DNA of 64,000 nucleotides from Saccharothrix syringae (GTDB lineage: Bacteria; Actinomycetota; Actinomycetes; Mycobacteriales; Pseudonocardiaceae), in NCBI RefSeq assembly GCF_009498035.1, contig NZ_CP034550.1, positions 496,001 through 560,000 of the forward strand, written 5' to 3'. Shown here piece by piece: positions 34,363 to 42,664 of this stretch. The notes beneath the pieces were generated by a model. That model did not search any database. It saw nothing but the letters and a program-made list of their open reading frames with translations, and was not told where the DNA came from. Numbering within the stretch: position 1 is the first letter of the stretch; every line of letters starts with the position of its first letter. The position numbers were made by a program, and so were the translations under genes.

Positions 34363-35421
34363 TCACCCTCCGATGGCGCTCATGGGCCGGGACGGCTGGC
34401 TGAACCCCTCGGAGCCGATGCCGTGCCCGGCCGCCTTCGACCACGAGTTCGCCCGCCAGAGGTCCGCGACCTCCTCGTCCGCCGCGCCGCCGCGCAGCAG
34501 CGCCCGCAGGTCCGTCTCGGACCGGCTGAACAGGCAGTTCCGCACCTGGCCGTCGGCGGTCAGCCGGGTCCGGTCGCACGCCGCGCAGAACGGCCGCGTC
34601 ACCGACGCGATCACGCCCACCACGGCCGGGCCGCCGTCGACCAGCCACCGCTCCGCGGGCGCGCCGCCCCGCTCGCCCGGCTCGGGCACCAGCGTGAACG
34701 CGGTGCGCAGCGCGGCCAGGACCTCCTCGGCGGTGACCATGCCGTCCCGGTCCCAGCCGTGCTGGGGGTCCAGCGGCATCTGCTCGATGAACCGCAGCTG
34801 GTAGCCGTGCTCCAGGCAGAACCGCAGCAGCGGCACGGCCTCGTCCTCGTTGACCCCGCGCATCAGCACCGAGTTGACCTTGACCGGCTCCAGCCCGGCC
34901 TCCCGCGCGGCGGCCAGGCCGGTGAACACGTCGCCCAGCCGGTCGCGCCGGGTCAGCTCCCGGAACCGCTTCGGGTCGAGGGTGTCCAGCGAGACGTTCA
35001 CCCGGTCGAGCCCGGCGGCGGCGAGCCCCGCGGCGCGCCGGGCCAAGGTCAACCCGTTCGTGGTCATCGAGATCCGCGGGCGGGGCTCCAGCGCGGCGGT
35101 GGCCGCGACGACGTCCTCCAGGCCCGGCCGCAGCAGCGGCTCGCCGCCGGTGAAGCGGACGTCGGTCACGCCGAGCCTGGTCACCGCGATGCCGATCAGC
35201 CTGGTCAGCTCCGCGTCGGTGAGCAGGTCCGGCTTCGGCAGCCAGTCCAGGCCCTCGGCCGGCATGCAGTAGGTGCAGCGGAGGTTGCAGCGGTCGGTCA
35301 ACGACACGCGCAGGTCGGTCGCGACCCGGCCGAACCGGTCGACCAGCAGCGGGGTGCCCGGGCGGGCGGAGGTGTCCGGGGTGGCGCGCACGGCGGGTAG
35401 TCCCAACTCCACGGCTGTCAC
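34363..35421 (-). CDS. moaA: GTP 3',8-cyclase
   Basis: A 352-residue radical SAM enzyme. The N-terminal 4Fe-4S motif is CNLRCTYCM (Cx3CxxC). The C-terminal cluster cysteines lie in the region CAACDRTRLTADGQVRNCLF, and the protein ends in Gly-Gly (MSAIGG), as required for MoaA. It makes the first intermediate of molybdenum cofactor with MoaC. ATG at 35421; divergent from the MarR gene. Forms an operon with moaD. Confidence 0.96.
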   Translation of the reverse strand: MTAVELGLPAVRATPDTSARPGTPLLVDRFGRVATDLRVSLTDRCNLRCTYCMPAEGLDWLPKPDLLTDAELTRLIGIAVTRLGVTDVRFTGGEPLLRPGLEDVVAATAALEPRPRISMTTNGLTLARRAAGLAAAGLDRVNVSLDTLDPKRFRELTRRDRLGDVFTGLAAAREAGLEPVKVNSVLMRGVNEDEAVPLLRFCLEHGYQLRFIEQMPLDPQHGWDRDGMVTAEEVLAALRTAFTLVPEPGERGGAPAERWLVDGGPAVVGVIASVTRPFCAACDRTRLTADGQVRNCLFSRSETDLRALLRGGAADEEVADLWRANSWSKAAGHGIGSEGFSQPSRPMSAIGG

Positions 35422-35504
35422 CCCAGCCAGGGTAATCGGCCCCGGTCGCGCCGAGGCCGGAGGAGCGTCCCTGGGCGGCCCGCCCGGCGGCTAAATTGCC
35501 TGAC

Positions 35505-35969
35505 ATGACCAGCGAGCACGAGGTCCCCGCCGACGAGCTGGAGCGGTTCGGCGCCTACGCGCGGGAGACCAGCGCGCTCACCGTCATGTTCCACACCAGG
35601 GTGGCCGAGCGGATGGGGCTCTCGCCCACCGACGAGAAGTGCCTCGACCTGGCCATGCGCGCCGAGGGCCCGCTCACCGCGGGCCGCATCGCCGAGCTGT
35701 CCGGGCTGTCCACGGGCGCGGTGACCGGCGTGATCGACCGGCTGGAGCGCGCCGGGTACGTGCGCCGCGTCCGCGACCCCCACGACCGCCGCAAGGTGCT
35801 CGTCGAGGTCACCCTGGCGGACGAGAACCGGTTCTCCCACCTGTTCGAGGGCGCCCGGCAGACGCTGCTGGAGGTGCTGGGGCGGTTCAGCCCCGAGGAG
35901 CGGGCCGTGCTGGAGCGGTACAACAAGGCGATGATCGAGGTGTTCCGCAGGCACGTGGTCGACGCCTGA
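35505..35969 (+). CDS. MarR family transcriptional regulator
   Basis: A 154-residue winged-helix regulator with the MarR core (TAGRIAELSGLSTGAVTGVI; RLERAGYVRRVRDPHDRRKV with the DxR wing). Target and ligand are unknown. ATG at 35505. Divergent from moaA by 83 bp and 9 bp upstream of the NagD-like phosphatase gene, so likely in one transcript with it. Confidence 0.88.
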   Translation: MTSEHEVPADELERFGAYARETSALTVMFHTRVAERMGLSPTDEKCLDLAMRAEGPLTAGRIAELSGLSTGAVTGVIDRLERAGYVRRVRDPHDRRKVLVEVTLADENRFSHLFEGARQTLLEVLGRFSPEERAVLERYNKAMIEVFRRHVVDA

Positions 35970-35978
35970 GCCGGCAGC

Positions 35979-36794
35979 ATGTCGCGCATGGCCGCTCAGT
36001 GGAACTACCTGATGGACATGGACGGCGTGCTCGTGCACGAGGAGCACCCGATCCCCGGCTCGGCGGAGTTCGTCGCCGAGCTGACCGCGAACGCCATCCC
36101 GTTCCTGGTGCTCACGAACAACTCCATCTACACGCCGCGCGACCTGCGGGCCCGGCTGTCCCGGACCGGCCTGGAGGTGCCGGAGGCCGCGATCTGGACC
36201 TCCGCCCTGGCCACGGCCCGCTTCCTGGACTCCCAGCGCCCCGGCGGCTCGGCGTTCGTGATCGGCGAGGCCGGCCTGACCACCGCGCTGCACGAGATCG
36301 GGTACGTCCTCACCGACCGCGACCCCGACTACGTGGTGCTCGGCGAGACCCGCACCTACAGCTTCACCGCGATCACCAAGGCGATCCGGCTGGTGGAGGA
36401 GGGCGCCCGGTTCATCGCCACCAACCCGGACGCGACCGGCCCTTCGCGCGAGGGTTCGCTGCCCGCCACCGGGGCGGTCGCGGCGCTGATCGAGCGCGCC
36501 ACCGGCCGCGAGCCGTACTACGTGGGCAAGCCCAACCCGCTGATGATGCGGTCGGCGCTGCGCGCGCTCGGCGCGCACTCGGAGAACACCCTGATGATCG
36601 GCGACCGGATGGACACCGACGTGCGGTCGGGCCTGGAGGCGGGGCTGCGCACCATCCTGGTGCTCAGCGGCATCTCCGCCGACTCGACCGCCGAGCTGTA
36701 CCCGTTCCGGCCGACGCGGGTGGTCAAGTCGATCGCCGACCTGGTCGGGCACTCGGCGGACCCGTTCCCGGAGGACGAGCCGAACCCGGTCTGA
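35979..36794 (+). CDS. HAD-IIA family phosphatase (NagD/PNPase-like)
   Basis: A 271-residue hydrolase. HAD motif I is [13 protein letters not shown]; motif II LVLTNNS; motif III with VGKPNPLMM; motif [19 protein letters not shown]. NagD-type enzymes remove phosphate from nucleotides and small phosphometabolites. ATG at 35979; a second in-frame ATG at 35988 is possible. Follows the MarR gene closely. Confidence 0.92.
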   Translation: MSRMAAQWNYLMDMDGVLVHEEHPIPGSAEFVAELTANAIPFLVLTNNSIYTPRDLRARLSRTGLEVPEAAIWTSALATARFLDSQRPGGSAFVIGEAGLTTALHEIGYVLTDRDPDYVVLGETRTYSFTAITKAIRLVEEGARFIATNPDATGPSREGSLPATGAVAALIERATGREPYYVGKPNPLMMRSALRALGAHSENTLMIGDRMDTDVRSGLEAGLRTILVLSGISADSTAELYPFRPTRVVKSIADLVGHSADPFPEDEPNPV

Positions 36795-36841
36795 CCTGCG
36801 GCTGATCAAGGATTGTCGTACCCCGGCGCTAGCGTGCCGGC

Positions 36842-37594
36842 ATGAGCATCGACCACCTCGCCGTCGCCGAGTCCTACAGCGGTTACTTCACCGAGGCCGT
36901 GACCGGCAACCTCGCCGCGGCCGTGCCGAGCTGTCCCGGGTGGACGGTGGACGACCTGGTGGCGCACCTGGCCGAGGTGCAGTCGTGGTGGACGCTCGTG
37001 CTGGTCGCCAAGGGGGCGCAGCCGACCGGGGAGGACGCGCGGCGGGCCGCGGACACCGGGCCCGACCGCGTCGAGGGGTGGCGGGAGATCAGCGCCCGGT
37101 ACCTGGCGGTGCAGCGGGAGTACCCGGCCGACACGCCGGCGTGGGTGTGGTGGAACGACGCCGAGCGCGCCACGGCGGCGGACGTGGCGTCCCGGCAGGC
37201 GCACGAGGCCGTGGTGCACTGCTGGGACGCGTGGAACGCGGTGGGGCGGGTCGAGCCGATCCCGGCGGAGGTCGCGGCGGACGGGGTGGGCGAGTTCCTG
37301 GACCGGTTCCTGCACGGGCCGGCGTGGGAGTCGGGGCCCGTGGTGGTGGAGCTGGTGGCGACCGACACGGGGGAGAGCTGGCTCGTCGGTGCGGGGGGTT
37401 CGGCGGGGTCCGGGGACGCGGTGGCCGCCGGCAAGCCGCGGCGGCTCGACGCGGGGGAGCCGACCGCCCGGGTGGCCGGTCCGGCGGAGCAGCTGTACCT
37501 GCTGCTGTGGCGGCGCGTGGGGCTGGAGGGGGTGACCGTGACCGGTGACCGGGCCGGGGTGGAGGCGCTGCTGAGCTGGCCCAGGTTGGGGTGA
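36842..37594 (+). CDS. Maleylpyruvate isomerase family mycothiol-dependent protein
   Basis: A 250-residue DinB/MDMPI-fold protein. The N-terminal metal-binding helical domain shows CPGWTVDDLVAHLAEVQSWW and RQAHEAVVHCWDAWNAVG; the C-terminal MDMPI_C domain is in the last third. The family uses mycothiol as cofactor; many actinobacterial paralogues have unknown substrates. Mycothiol use fits the actinomycete origin. ATG at 36842, 47 bp after the phosphatase gene. Confidence 0.85.
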   Translation: MSIDHLAVAESYSGYFTEAVTGNLAAAVPSCPGWTVDDLVAHLAEVQSWWTLVLVAKGAQPTGEDARRAADTGPDRVEGWREISARYLAVQREYPADTPAWVWWNDAERATAADVASRQAHEAVVHCWDAWNAVGRVEPIPAEVAADGVGEFLDRFLHGPAWESGPVVVELVATDTGESWLVGAGGSAGSGDAVAAGKPRRLDAGEPTARVAGPAEQLYLLLWRRVGLEGVTVTGDRAGVEALLSWPRLG

Positions 37595-37892
37595 CGGAGG
37601 CTTGGCGCGGGAGCGCGGGGAACGGGAGCGGAGCCGGATCGGAATCGCCCAGGCCCGATCCGGTGCGATCCGGTCCGGTCCGACCCGTCGCGTCTTGGGC
37701 CCGTCGCGTCCCGAACCCGCCGGGCCCGTCCCGGTTCGGTCCGGCGAACCACCCCGCCGTAGTCGGGCCGCCACCGTCCGCCACGACGCCCTCACCCCCG
37801 CGGGGGATGAGGGCCGATCACGACCGGACCCGCGACCCCGCCCCTGATCGACTTTTGGTCACCACCCCCGCGCGTCGCTTATCGTCGCAGGT

Positions 37893-38678
37893 GTGGAACG
37901 ACCGCTCTTCGTGGTCGGCGACGTGCACGGGCACCTCGCCGAGCTGACCCGCGCCCTGCACACCTCGGGCCTGGTCGACGCCGACGGCCGTTGGTCCGGT
38001 GGCGACGCGGAGCTGTGGTTCCTCGGCGACTTCGTCGACCGCGGCCCGGACGGCATCGGGGTCATCGAGTTCGTGATGCGCCTGGCCGAGGAGAGCGGCG
38101 GCCAGGTCGACGCCCTGCTCGGCAACCACGAGGTGCTGCTGCTGGGCATGCACCGCTTCGGCGACGAGAACGTGCCGGGCGCCCCGACCCCGCGCAGCTT
38201 CGCCCGCAGCTGGCTCCTCAACGGCGGCCTGCGCAGCGACCAGGACCGCCTCACCGCCGACCACATCGACTGGCTCACCACCCGCCGGGTGCTCGTCGAG
38301 GTCGACGGCCACCTGCTGATGCACTCCGACACCCTCGCCTACCTGGAGTGGGGCGACACCGTCGACGAGGTCAACGAGGCCGTCCGCGAGCTGCTCCGGG
38401 GCGACGACCTCGACCAGTGGTGGGAGTGCTGGCGCAAGATGACCACCCGCTACGCCTTCCGCGGCCCGGAGGGCGCCGAGGTGGCGGGCGAGCTGCTGGA
38501 AGTGCTGGGCGGCCACGAGGTGGTGCACGGGCACAGCGTGATCGCCGACCAGCTGGGCGTGCCGCCGGAGGCGATCGACGGGCCGCTGCGCTACGCCGGC
38601 GACAAGGTCCTGGCCGTCGACGCGGGCCTGTACAGCGGCGGGCCCTGCCTGGTCGTGCGCCTGGACGAGGACGAGTGA
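37893..38678 (+). CDS. Calcineurin-like metallophosphoesterase (PPP type)
   Basis: A 261-residue phosphatase with all PPP signature motifs: VVGDVHGHL, FLGDFVDRGPDG and LLGNHEVLLLG, plus a C-terminal histidine motif VVHGHSVIADQ. It is likely a serine/threonine or nucleotide phosphatase. GTG start at 37893. The 298-bp upstream gap contains only GC-rich short repeats (GATCCGGTGC and GTCCGGTCC type). Confidence 0.88.
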   Translation: MERPLFVVGDVHGHLAELTRALHTSGLVDADGRWSGGDAELWFLGDFVDRGPDGIGVIEFVMRLAEESGGQVDALLGNHEVLLLGMHRFGDENVPGAPTPRSFARSWLLNGGLRSDQDRLTADHIDWLTTRRVLVEVDGHLLMHSDTLAYLEWGDTVDEVNEAVRELLRGDDLDQWWECWRKMTTRYAFRGPEGAEVAGELLEVLGGHEVVHGHSVIADQLGVPPEAIDGPLRYAGDKVLAVDAGLYSGGPCLVVRLDEDE

Positions 38679-38709
38679 CGGCCGCCTGCCGGCGGGCCGG
38701 CGCCCCCTC

Positions 38710-39093
38710 CTAGGGCACCGGCACGATCTCCTTGCCCAGCGGCACCAGCGACACCGGTACCAGCTTGAAGTTCGCGATGCCCAGCGGGATGCCGATGATC
38801 GTCGCGCACAGCGCGATGCCCGTCACCACGTGGCCGATGGCGAGCCAGATGCCCGCGACCAGGATCCAGATGATGTTGCCGAGCAGCGACGGCGTCCCCG
38901 CGCCCGGCCGGTCCACGACCGTGCGCCCGAACGGCCACAGCGCGTAGTTGGCGATGCGGAACGACGCCAGCCCCCAGGGGATCGTGATGATCAGCACGCA
39001 GCACACGATGCCCGCGAGCGCGTACCCGACGGCCAGCCAGAAGCCGCTGAGCACCAGCCAGACCACGTTCAGGATGAGCCTCACGACCTCCAT
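38710..39093 (-). CDS. YccF domain inner-membrane protein
   Basis: A 127-residue membrane protein containing two copies of the YccF motif, each with a long hydrophobic stretch followed by IPWGLASFRIANYALWPFG or IPLGIANFKLVPVSLVPLG. Four membrane segments are likely. Function unknown. It corresponds in type and position to Rv0870c of M. tuberculosis. Convergent with the metallophosphatase and divergent from the oxidoreductase. Confidence 0.9.
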   Translation of the reverse strand: MEVVRLILNVVWLVLSGFWLAVGYALAGIVCCVLIITIPWGLASFRIANYALWPFGRTVVDRPGAGTPSLLGNIIWILVAGIWLAIGHVVTGIALCATIIGIPLGIANFKLVPVSLVPLGKEIVPVP

Positions 39094-39117
39094 CCTGCCC
39101 GATTAAGCTCCCCGCTC

Positions 39118-40092
39118 GTGGTGAACGAACTCCGCTGGGGCGTCGTGGCTACGGGCGGCATCGCCGACGTGGTCACCGGCGACCTCCGCCTGCTGCCAGA
39201 CGTCGAGGTCCTCGCGGTGTCGTCCCGCGCCCTGCCCAAGGCCGAGGCGTTCGGGGCCAGGCACGGCATCCCGCGCGCCTACGGCGACTACCACGACCTG
39301 CTCGCCGACCCCGACGTGGACGTGGTCTACGTCGCCACGCCGCACGCCCAGCACCACGAGGTGACGCGGGCCGCGCTGGAGGCGGGCAAGCACGTGCTGT
39401 GCGAGAAGCCCGCCACCCTGACCCCGGCCCACCTCCGGGACGTGGTCGACCTCGCCCGCGAGCGCGGCCTGTTCCTGATGGAGGCCGTCTGGACCAGGTT
39501 CAACCCGCTGATCGTCGAGCTGGGCGAGCTCGTCCGCTCGGGCGCGATCGGCGAGGTCCGCTCCGTCCGCGCCGACTTCGGCTTCACCGTGCCCCACGAC
39601 CCGGACCACCGCCTGTGGAGCCGGCGGCTGGGCGGCGGTTCGCTGTTCGACCTGGGCATCTACCCGGTGTCGCTGGCGCACCTGCTGCTGGGCGAACCGG
39701 AGGTCGTCCACGCGCACGGCTCGCTGGTCGACGGCGTGGACGCGGAGGTCGGCATGCTGCTCGGCTACCCCGGCGGCGCCCACGCGCTGCTCGGGTCGTC
39801 GCTGGTCAGCCCCCTCAAGGAGAGCGCCGTGGTGTACGGCACGGAGGGCCTGGTCGAGCTGCCGGAGGCGATGTACAACCCGAGCCGCATGATCGTCAAC
39901 GGCGTGGAGCGCCGGTGCGAGCAGGAGGGCGCCGGCTACGTGCCCCAGTTGCGCGAGGTCGTGCGCCGCGTGCGGGCGGGGGAGACCGAGAGCCCCCTGA
40001 TGCCGCTGGACGAGTCGCTGGCCGTGATGCGCACCCTGACCAGGGCGGCCGAGCAGGTCGGCCTGACCTACGAGGACGTGACGACCGGCTGA
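39118..40092 (+). CDS. Gfo/Idh/MocA family NAD(P)-dependent oxidoreductase
   Basis: A 324-residue dehydrogenase. The N-terminal Rossmann fold begins LRWGVVATGGIADVVTGDL, with the VYVATPHAQHHEV motif and the catalytic-lysine signature VLCEKPATL. The C-terminal Gfo domain is complete. The substrate is probably a sugar or cyclic polyol, unresolved. Two adjacent GTG codons (39118 and 39121) are possible starts. Confidence 0.9.
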   Translation: MVNELRWGVVATGGIADVVTGDLRLLPDVEVLAVSSRALPKAEAFGARHGIPRAYGDYHDLLADPDVDVVYVATPHAQHHEVTRAALEAGKHVLCEKPATLTPAHLRDVVDLARERGLFLMEAVWTRFNPLIVELGELVRSGAIGEVRSVRADFGFTVPHDPDHRLWSRRLGGGSLFDLGIYPVSLAHLLLGEPEVVHAHGSLVDGVDAEVGMLLGYPGGAHALLGSSLVSPLKESAVVYGTEGLVELPEAMYNPSRMIVNGVERRCEQEGAGYVPQLREVVRRVRAGETESPLMPLDESLAVMRTLTRAAEQVGLTYEDVTTG

Positions 40093-40123
40093 CCGCCGCG
40101 CCCGCGCCTGCCCTGCCGGCCCC

Positions 40124-40678
40124 TCAGCGGGGCGGGCGGGGCGGCAGCAGGGCCAGGGTCACGGTGACCACCGCCTCCACGCTCCGGCTGCTCGGCGTCA
40201 GCAGGTGGCTCAGCGCGACCCGCACGATCGTCTCGGCGGTCAGGCGCACCCGGTCCGCCGCCACCCCCGGCCAGTGCCCGCCGATGTGCTGCGCGAACAC
40301 CGCGGTCGCCAGCGTCAGCACCGGCTGCCCCCTGGTGGTCAGGAACGGCAGCATGTCCTCGGCGTTCGCCCCGTTCAGCACGGACTTCGCCAGCGGGTCG
40401 CGGCCGGCCAGGTCGAACGCGAACGCGATGCCCAGCCGCAGCCCCTCCACCGGGTCCGGGGTCGACCCCAGCCGCTCGCGCACGCCGTCCAGGAACTCCC
40501 TGGTCTTGAACAGCGCCACGGCCTGCACGAGGCGTTCCTTGTTGCCGAACTCGTTGTAGACGGTCTGCCTGCTCACGCCCGCTTTCGTGGCGACGTCCAC
40601 CATGCGCAGGCCGCGGGAACCGTGTTCGGCCACCAGGTCCGCGGCCGCCTCCAGCAGGAGCCGGGTGAGTTCCGTCAC
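40124..40678 (-). CDS. TetR/AcrR family transcriptional regulator
   Basis: A 184-residue regulator. The N-terminal DNA-binding domain reads LLEAAADLVAEHGSRGLRMV, DVATKAGVSRQTVYNEFGNK; the C-terminal ligand domain is TetR_C-like. GTG at 40678 was chosen because the upstream extension is antisense to the next gene. Divergent from the HAD gene (43 bp apart) and convergent with the oxidoreductase. Confidence 0.88.
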   Translation of the reverse strand: MTELTRLLLEAAADLVAEHGSRGLRMVDVATKAGVSRQTVYNEFGNKERLVQAVALFKTREFLDGVRERLGSTPDPVEGLRLGIAFAFDLAGRDPLAKSVLNGANAEDMLPFLTTRGQPVLTLATAVFAQHIGGHWPGVAADRVRLTAETIVRVALSHLLTPSSRSVEAVVTVTLALLPPRPPR

Positions 40679-40721
40679 GGCGCAAAGCTTGGCACAGCGG
40701 GACCGTGGGTAGAGTCCGGCC

Positions 40722-41372
40722 GTGCCGTTGACCGTGGGTTTCGACCTGGACATGACGCTGATCGACCCCAGGCCCGGCATGGCGGCGGTGATGGACGCCG
40801 TGGCCGCCGAGACCGGGTACCCGCTCGACGGCGCCCACTTCGCGGCCAACCTCGGCCCGCCCCTGGACATGGTCTACCGCGACTTCGGCGTGCCCGAGGA
40901 GGACGTCCCGGCCCTGGTGACCCGGTTCCGCGCGCTCTACCCGGAGATCGTCATCCCGGCCACGCGCGCCCTCCCCGGCGCCGCGCAAGCGCTTGCGGCC
41001 GTGCGTGAGCTGGGCGGCACCACGATCGTGGTCACCGGCAAGTTCCGGGCCAACGCCGCCCTGCACCTGGCCGCGCTCGGCTGGGAGGTGGACCACCTGT
41101 TCGGCGAGCTGTGGTCGACCGGCAAGGCCGAGGCGCTGAAGGCGCACGGCGCCGCCGCGTACGTGGGCGACCACGTGGGCGACGTGCGCGGCGCGAAGGC
41201 CGCCGGGGCGGTGGCGGTGGGCGTGGTCAGCGGGCCGTGCGACGCGGACGAGCTGGCGGCCGAGGGCGCGGACGTCGTGCTGCCCGACCTGACCGCGTTC
41301 CCCGGGTGGCTGCGCGCGAACGCGGACCGGCTCAGCGCCGCCGGGGGCGCCGGGAGTCCCGGACCGCGCTGA
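40722..41372 (+). CDS. HAD family hydrolase (phosphoglycolate phosphatase-like)
   Basis: A 216-residue phosphatase. Motif I GFDLDMTLIDPRPG, motif II TIVVTGKFR, and motif IV with AYVGDHVGDVRGAKAAG. The cap domain is alpha-helical (class I). Substrate unknown. The GTG start at 40722 is 43 bases from the divergent TetR gene. The 3' end overlaps the convergent small membrane protein gene by 41 bases. Confidence 0.88.
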   Translation: MPLTVGFDLDMTLIDPRPGMAAVMDAVAAETGYPLDGAHFAANLGPPLDMVYRDFGVPEEDVPALVTRFRALYPEIVIPATRALPGAAQALAAVRELGGTTIVVTGKFRANAALHLAALGWEVDHLFGELWSTGKAEALKAHGAAAYVGDHVGDVRGAKAAGAVAVGVVSGPCDADELAAEGADVVLPDLTAFPGWLRANADRLSAAGGAGSPGPR

Positions 41373-41529
41373 CCACGCCGAGCGCGAGACCGGCGGGGGC
41401 CAGCAGCCACCCGGCGGCGAACACCCAGCCGGGCAGGCCCCGTTCGCCCACGACGAACATGGCGACGATGGCCACGACACCCAGCGCGAACAGGGCCACG
41501 GCCAGCGGCATCAGCTTCGAGGACGACAT
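41332..41529 (-). CDS. Small two-helix membrane protein
   Basis: A 65-residue protein, MSSSKLMPLAVALFALGVVA..., with two hydrophobic segments (about 7-27 and 35-53) and an arginine-rich C-terminus (DSRRPRRR). No family recognised. It overlaps the HAD gene tail to tail by 41 bases, so transcripts of the two would be antisense at their ends. It is divergent from the cold-shock gene. Confidence 0.65.
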   Translation of the reverse strand: MSSSKLMPLAVALFALGVVAIVAMFVVGERGLPGWVFAAGWLLAPAGLALGVVSAVRDSRRPRRR

Positions 41530-41655
41530 GCCGCGAGCGTAGTCCCGCTATCGGAGGTGCCCCGGGGGTGGTGTTCTGGCTAGTCTGGTGGGACGCGCCC
41601 TGGGCACGCCCCGGGCGCGTTCGTCGTGTGGATGACCCAGGGATTGGTGAGCGCG

Positions 41656-42042
41656 GTGCCGACCGGCAAGGTCAAGTGGTACGACTCGGAGAAGGGTTTC
41701 GGCTTCGTCACCCAGGACGGTGGCGAGGACGTCTACGTGCGGAAATCCGCGCTTCCCCCCGGTGTCGAGGGCCTGAAGGCCGGTCAGCGCATCGAGTTCG
41801 GCATGGCCGAGGGCAGGCGCGGTCCGCAGGCGCTGTCGGTGCGGCTGATCGACCCGGCGCCGTCGGTGGCCGAGGCGCGGCGCAGGCCGGCGGAGGAGCT
41901 GCACGGCCTGATCGAGGACATGATCAAGCTGCTGGAGCTGAAGGTGCAGCCCGAGCTGCGCCGCGGCCGGTACCCGGACCGGAAGAACACCAAGCTGATC
42001 GCCGAGGTGGTCCGGGCCGTGGCGCGGGAGCTCGACCCGTAA
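41656..42042 (+). CDS. cspB: Cold-shock domain protein with C-terminal extension
   Basis: A 128-residue protein. The cold-shock domain occupies residues 1-66 ([23 protein letters not shown]1 KGFGFV, RNP2-like DVYVRKS). A conserved helical extension follows ([20 protein letters not shown] ... [16 protein letters not shown]) that is absent from CspA-type proteins but found in actinobacterial CspB (Rv0871). Binds single-stranded RNA/DNA. GTG at 41656; starts at 41626 or 41647 are possible but family alignment favours VPTGKVKWY. Confidence 0.92.
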   Translation: MPTGKVKWYDSEKGFGFVTQDGGEDVYVRKSALPPGVEGLKAGQRIEFGMAEGRRGPQALSVRLIDPAPSVAEARRRPAEELHGLIEDMIKLLELKVQPELRRGRYPDRKNTKLIAEVVRAVARELDP

Positions 42043-42169
42043 ACCCGGGTTCGCGAGCCCGGACCGCGAGCCCGCGGGCGCTCGCACCGGCGAGTCCGGG
42101 TCGACGAGCCCCGCGGTCGACGGGCCGTGACCGGTGAACCCCGGCCCGCGGGCCGCCAGCCCTCGACGG

Positions 42170-42640
42170 TCAGCCCTCGACGGTCAGCACCCAGACCCGG
42201 CGGGCGACGAAGTCGAACGCGCCGGTGGTGCTGGTCTGGATGCGCCTGCTCAGCTGCTGGACCTCGACGCCGATCAGCCGGTCGCCGGGGTTCGGCAGCG
42301 TCAGCGTGTAGGCGTGCTTGGGGGCGCTGACGGTGAACACCGCGCTGCGGCCCGGCTCCTGCTCGACGCCCGCGGCGTCGCGGTACCGGAAGTTGACGCC
42401 CCACGCGGTGTCCGCGACCTCGCCCGGCACGGAGATCTGCACCGGCAGGCCCGGCCGCACCCGCAGCCTGCCCTCGGCGGCGGGGTCGCGCCGGCAGTTC
42501 TCCGCGTCGATGTCGCAGTCGTCGAGCGGCGCGACGGCGACCGCCTCGCCGTCGGCGTAGAACGTCACCTCGGGCGGTGTCGGCGCGGCGCAGGCCGTCG
42601 CCGCGAGCAGCAGGACCGGGAGGAGCGGGACTCGGCGCAC
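42170..42640 (-). CDS. DUF2771 lipoprotein
   Basis: A 156-residue exported protein with a lipobox (LLLAATAC). The mature part has the DUF2771 pattern, PPEVTFYADGEAVAVAPLDD, paired cysteines in DDCDIDAENCRRD, and an all-beta C-terminus. Function unknown; type and position match Rv0875c. GTG start at 42640. It lies just downstream of the MFS gene on the same strand, 24 bp away. Confidence 0.83.
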   Translation of the reverse strand: MRRVPLLPVLLLAATACAAPTPPEVTFYADGEAVAVAPLDDCDIDAENCRRDPAAEGRLRVRPGLPVQISVPGEVADTAWGVNFRYRDAAGVEQEPGRSAVFTVSAPKHAYTLTLPNPGDRLIGVEVQQLSRRIQTSTTGAFDFVARRVWVLTVEG

Positions 42641-42664
42641 GGCCGTCGAGCCTACGGGTGCCCC

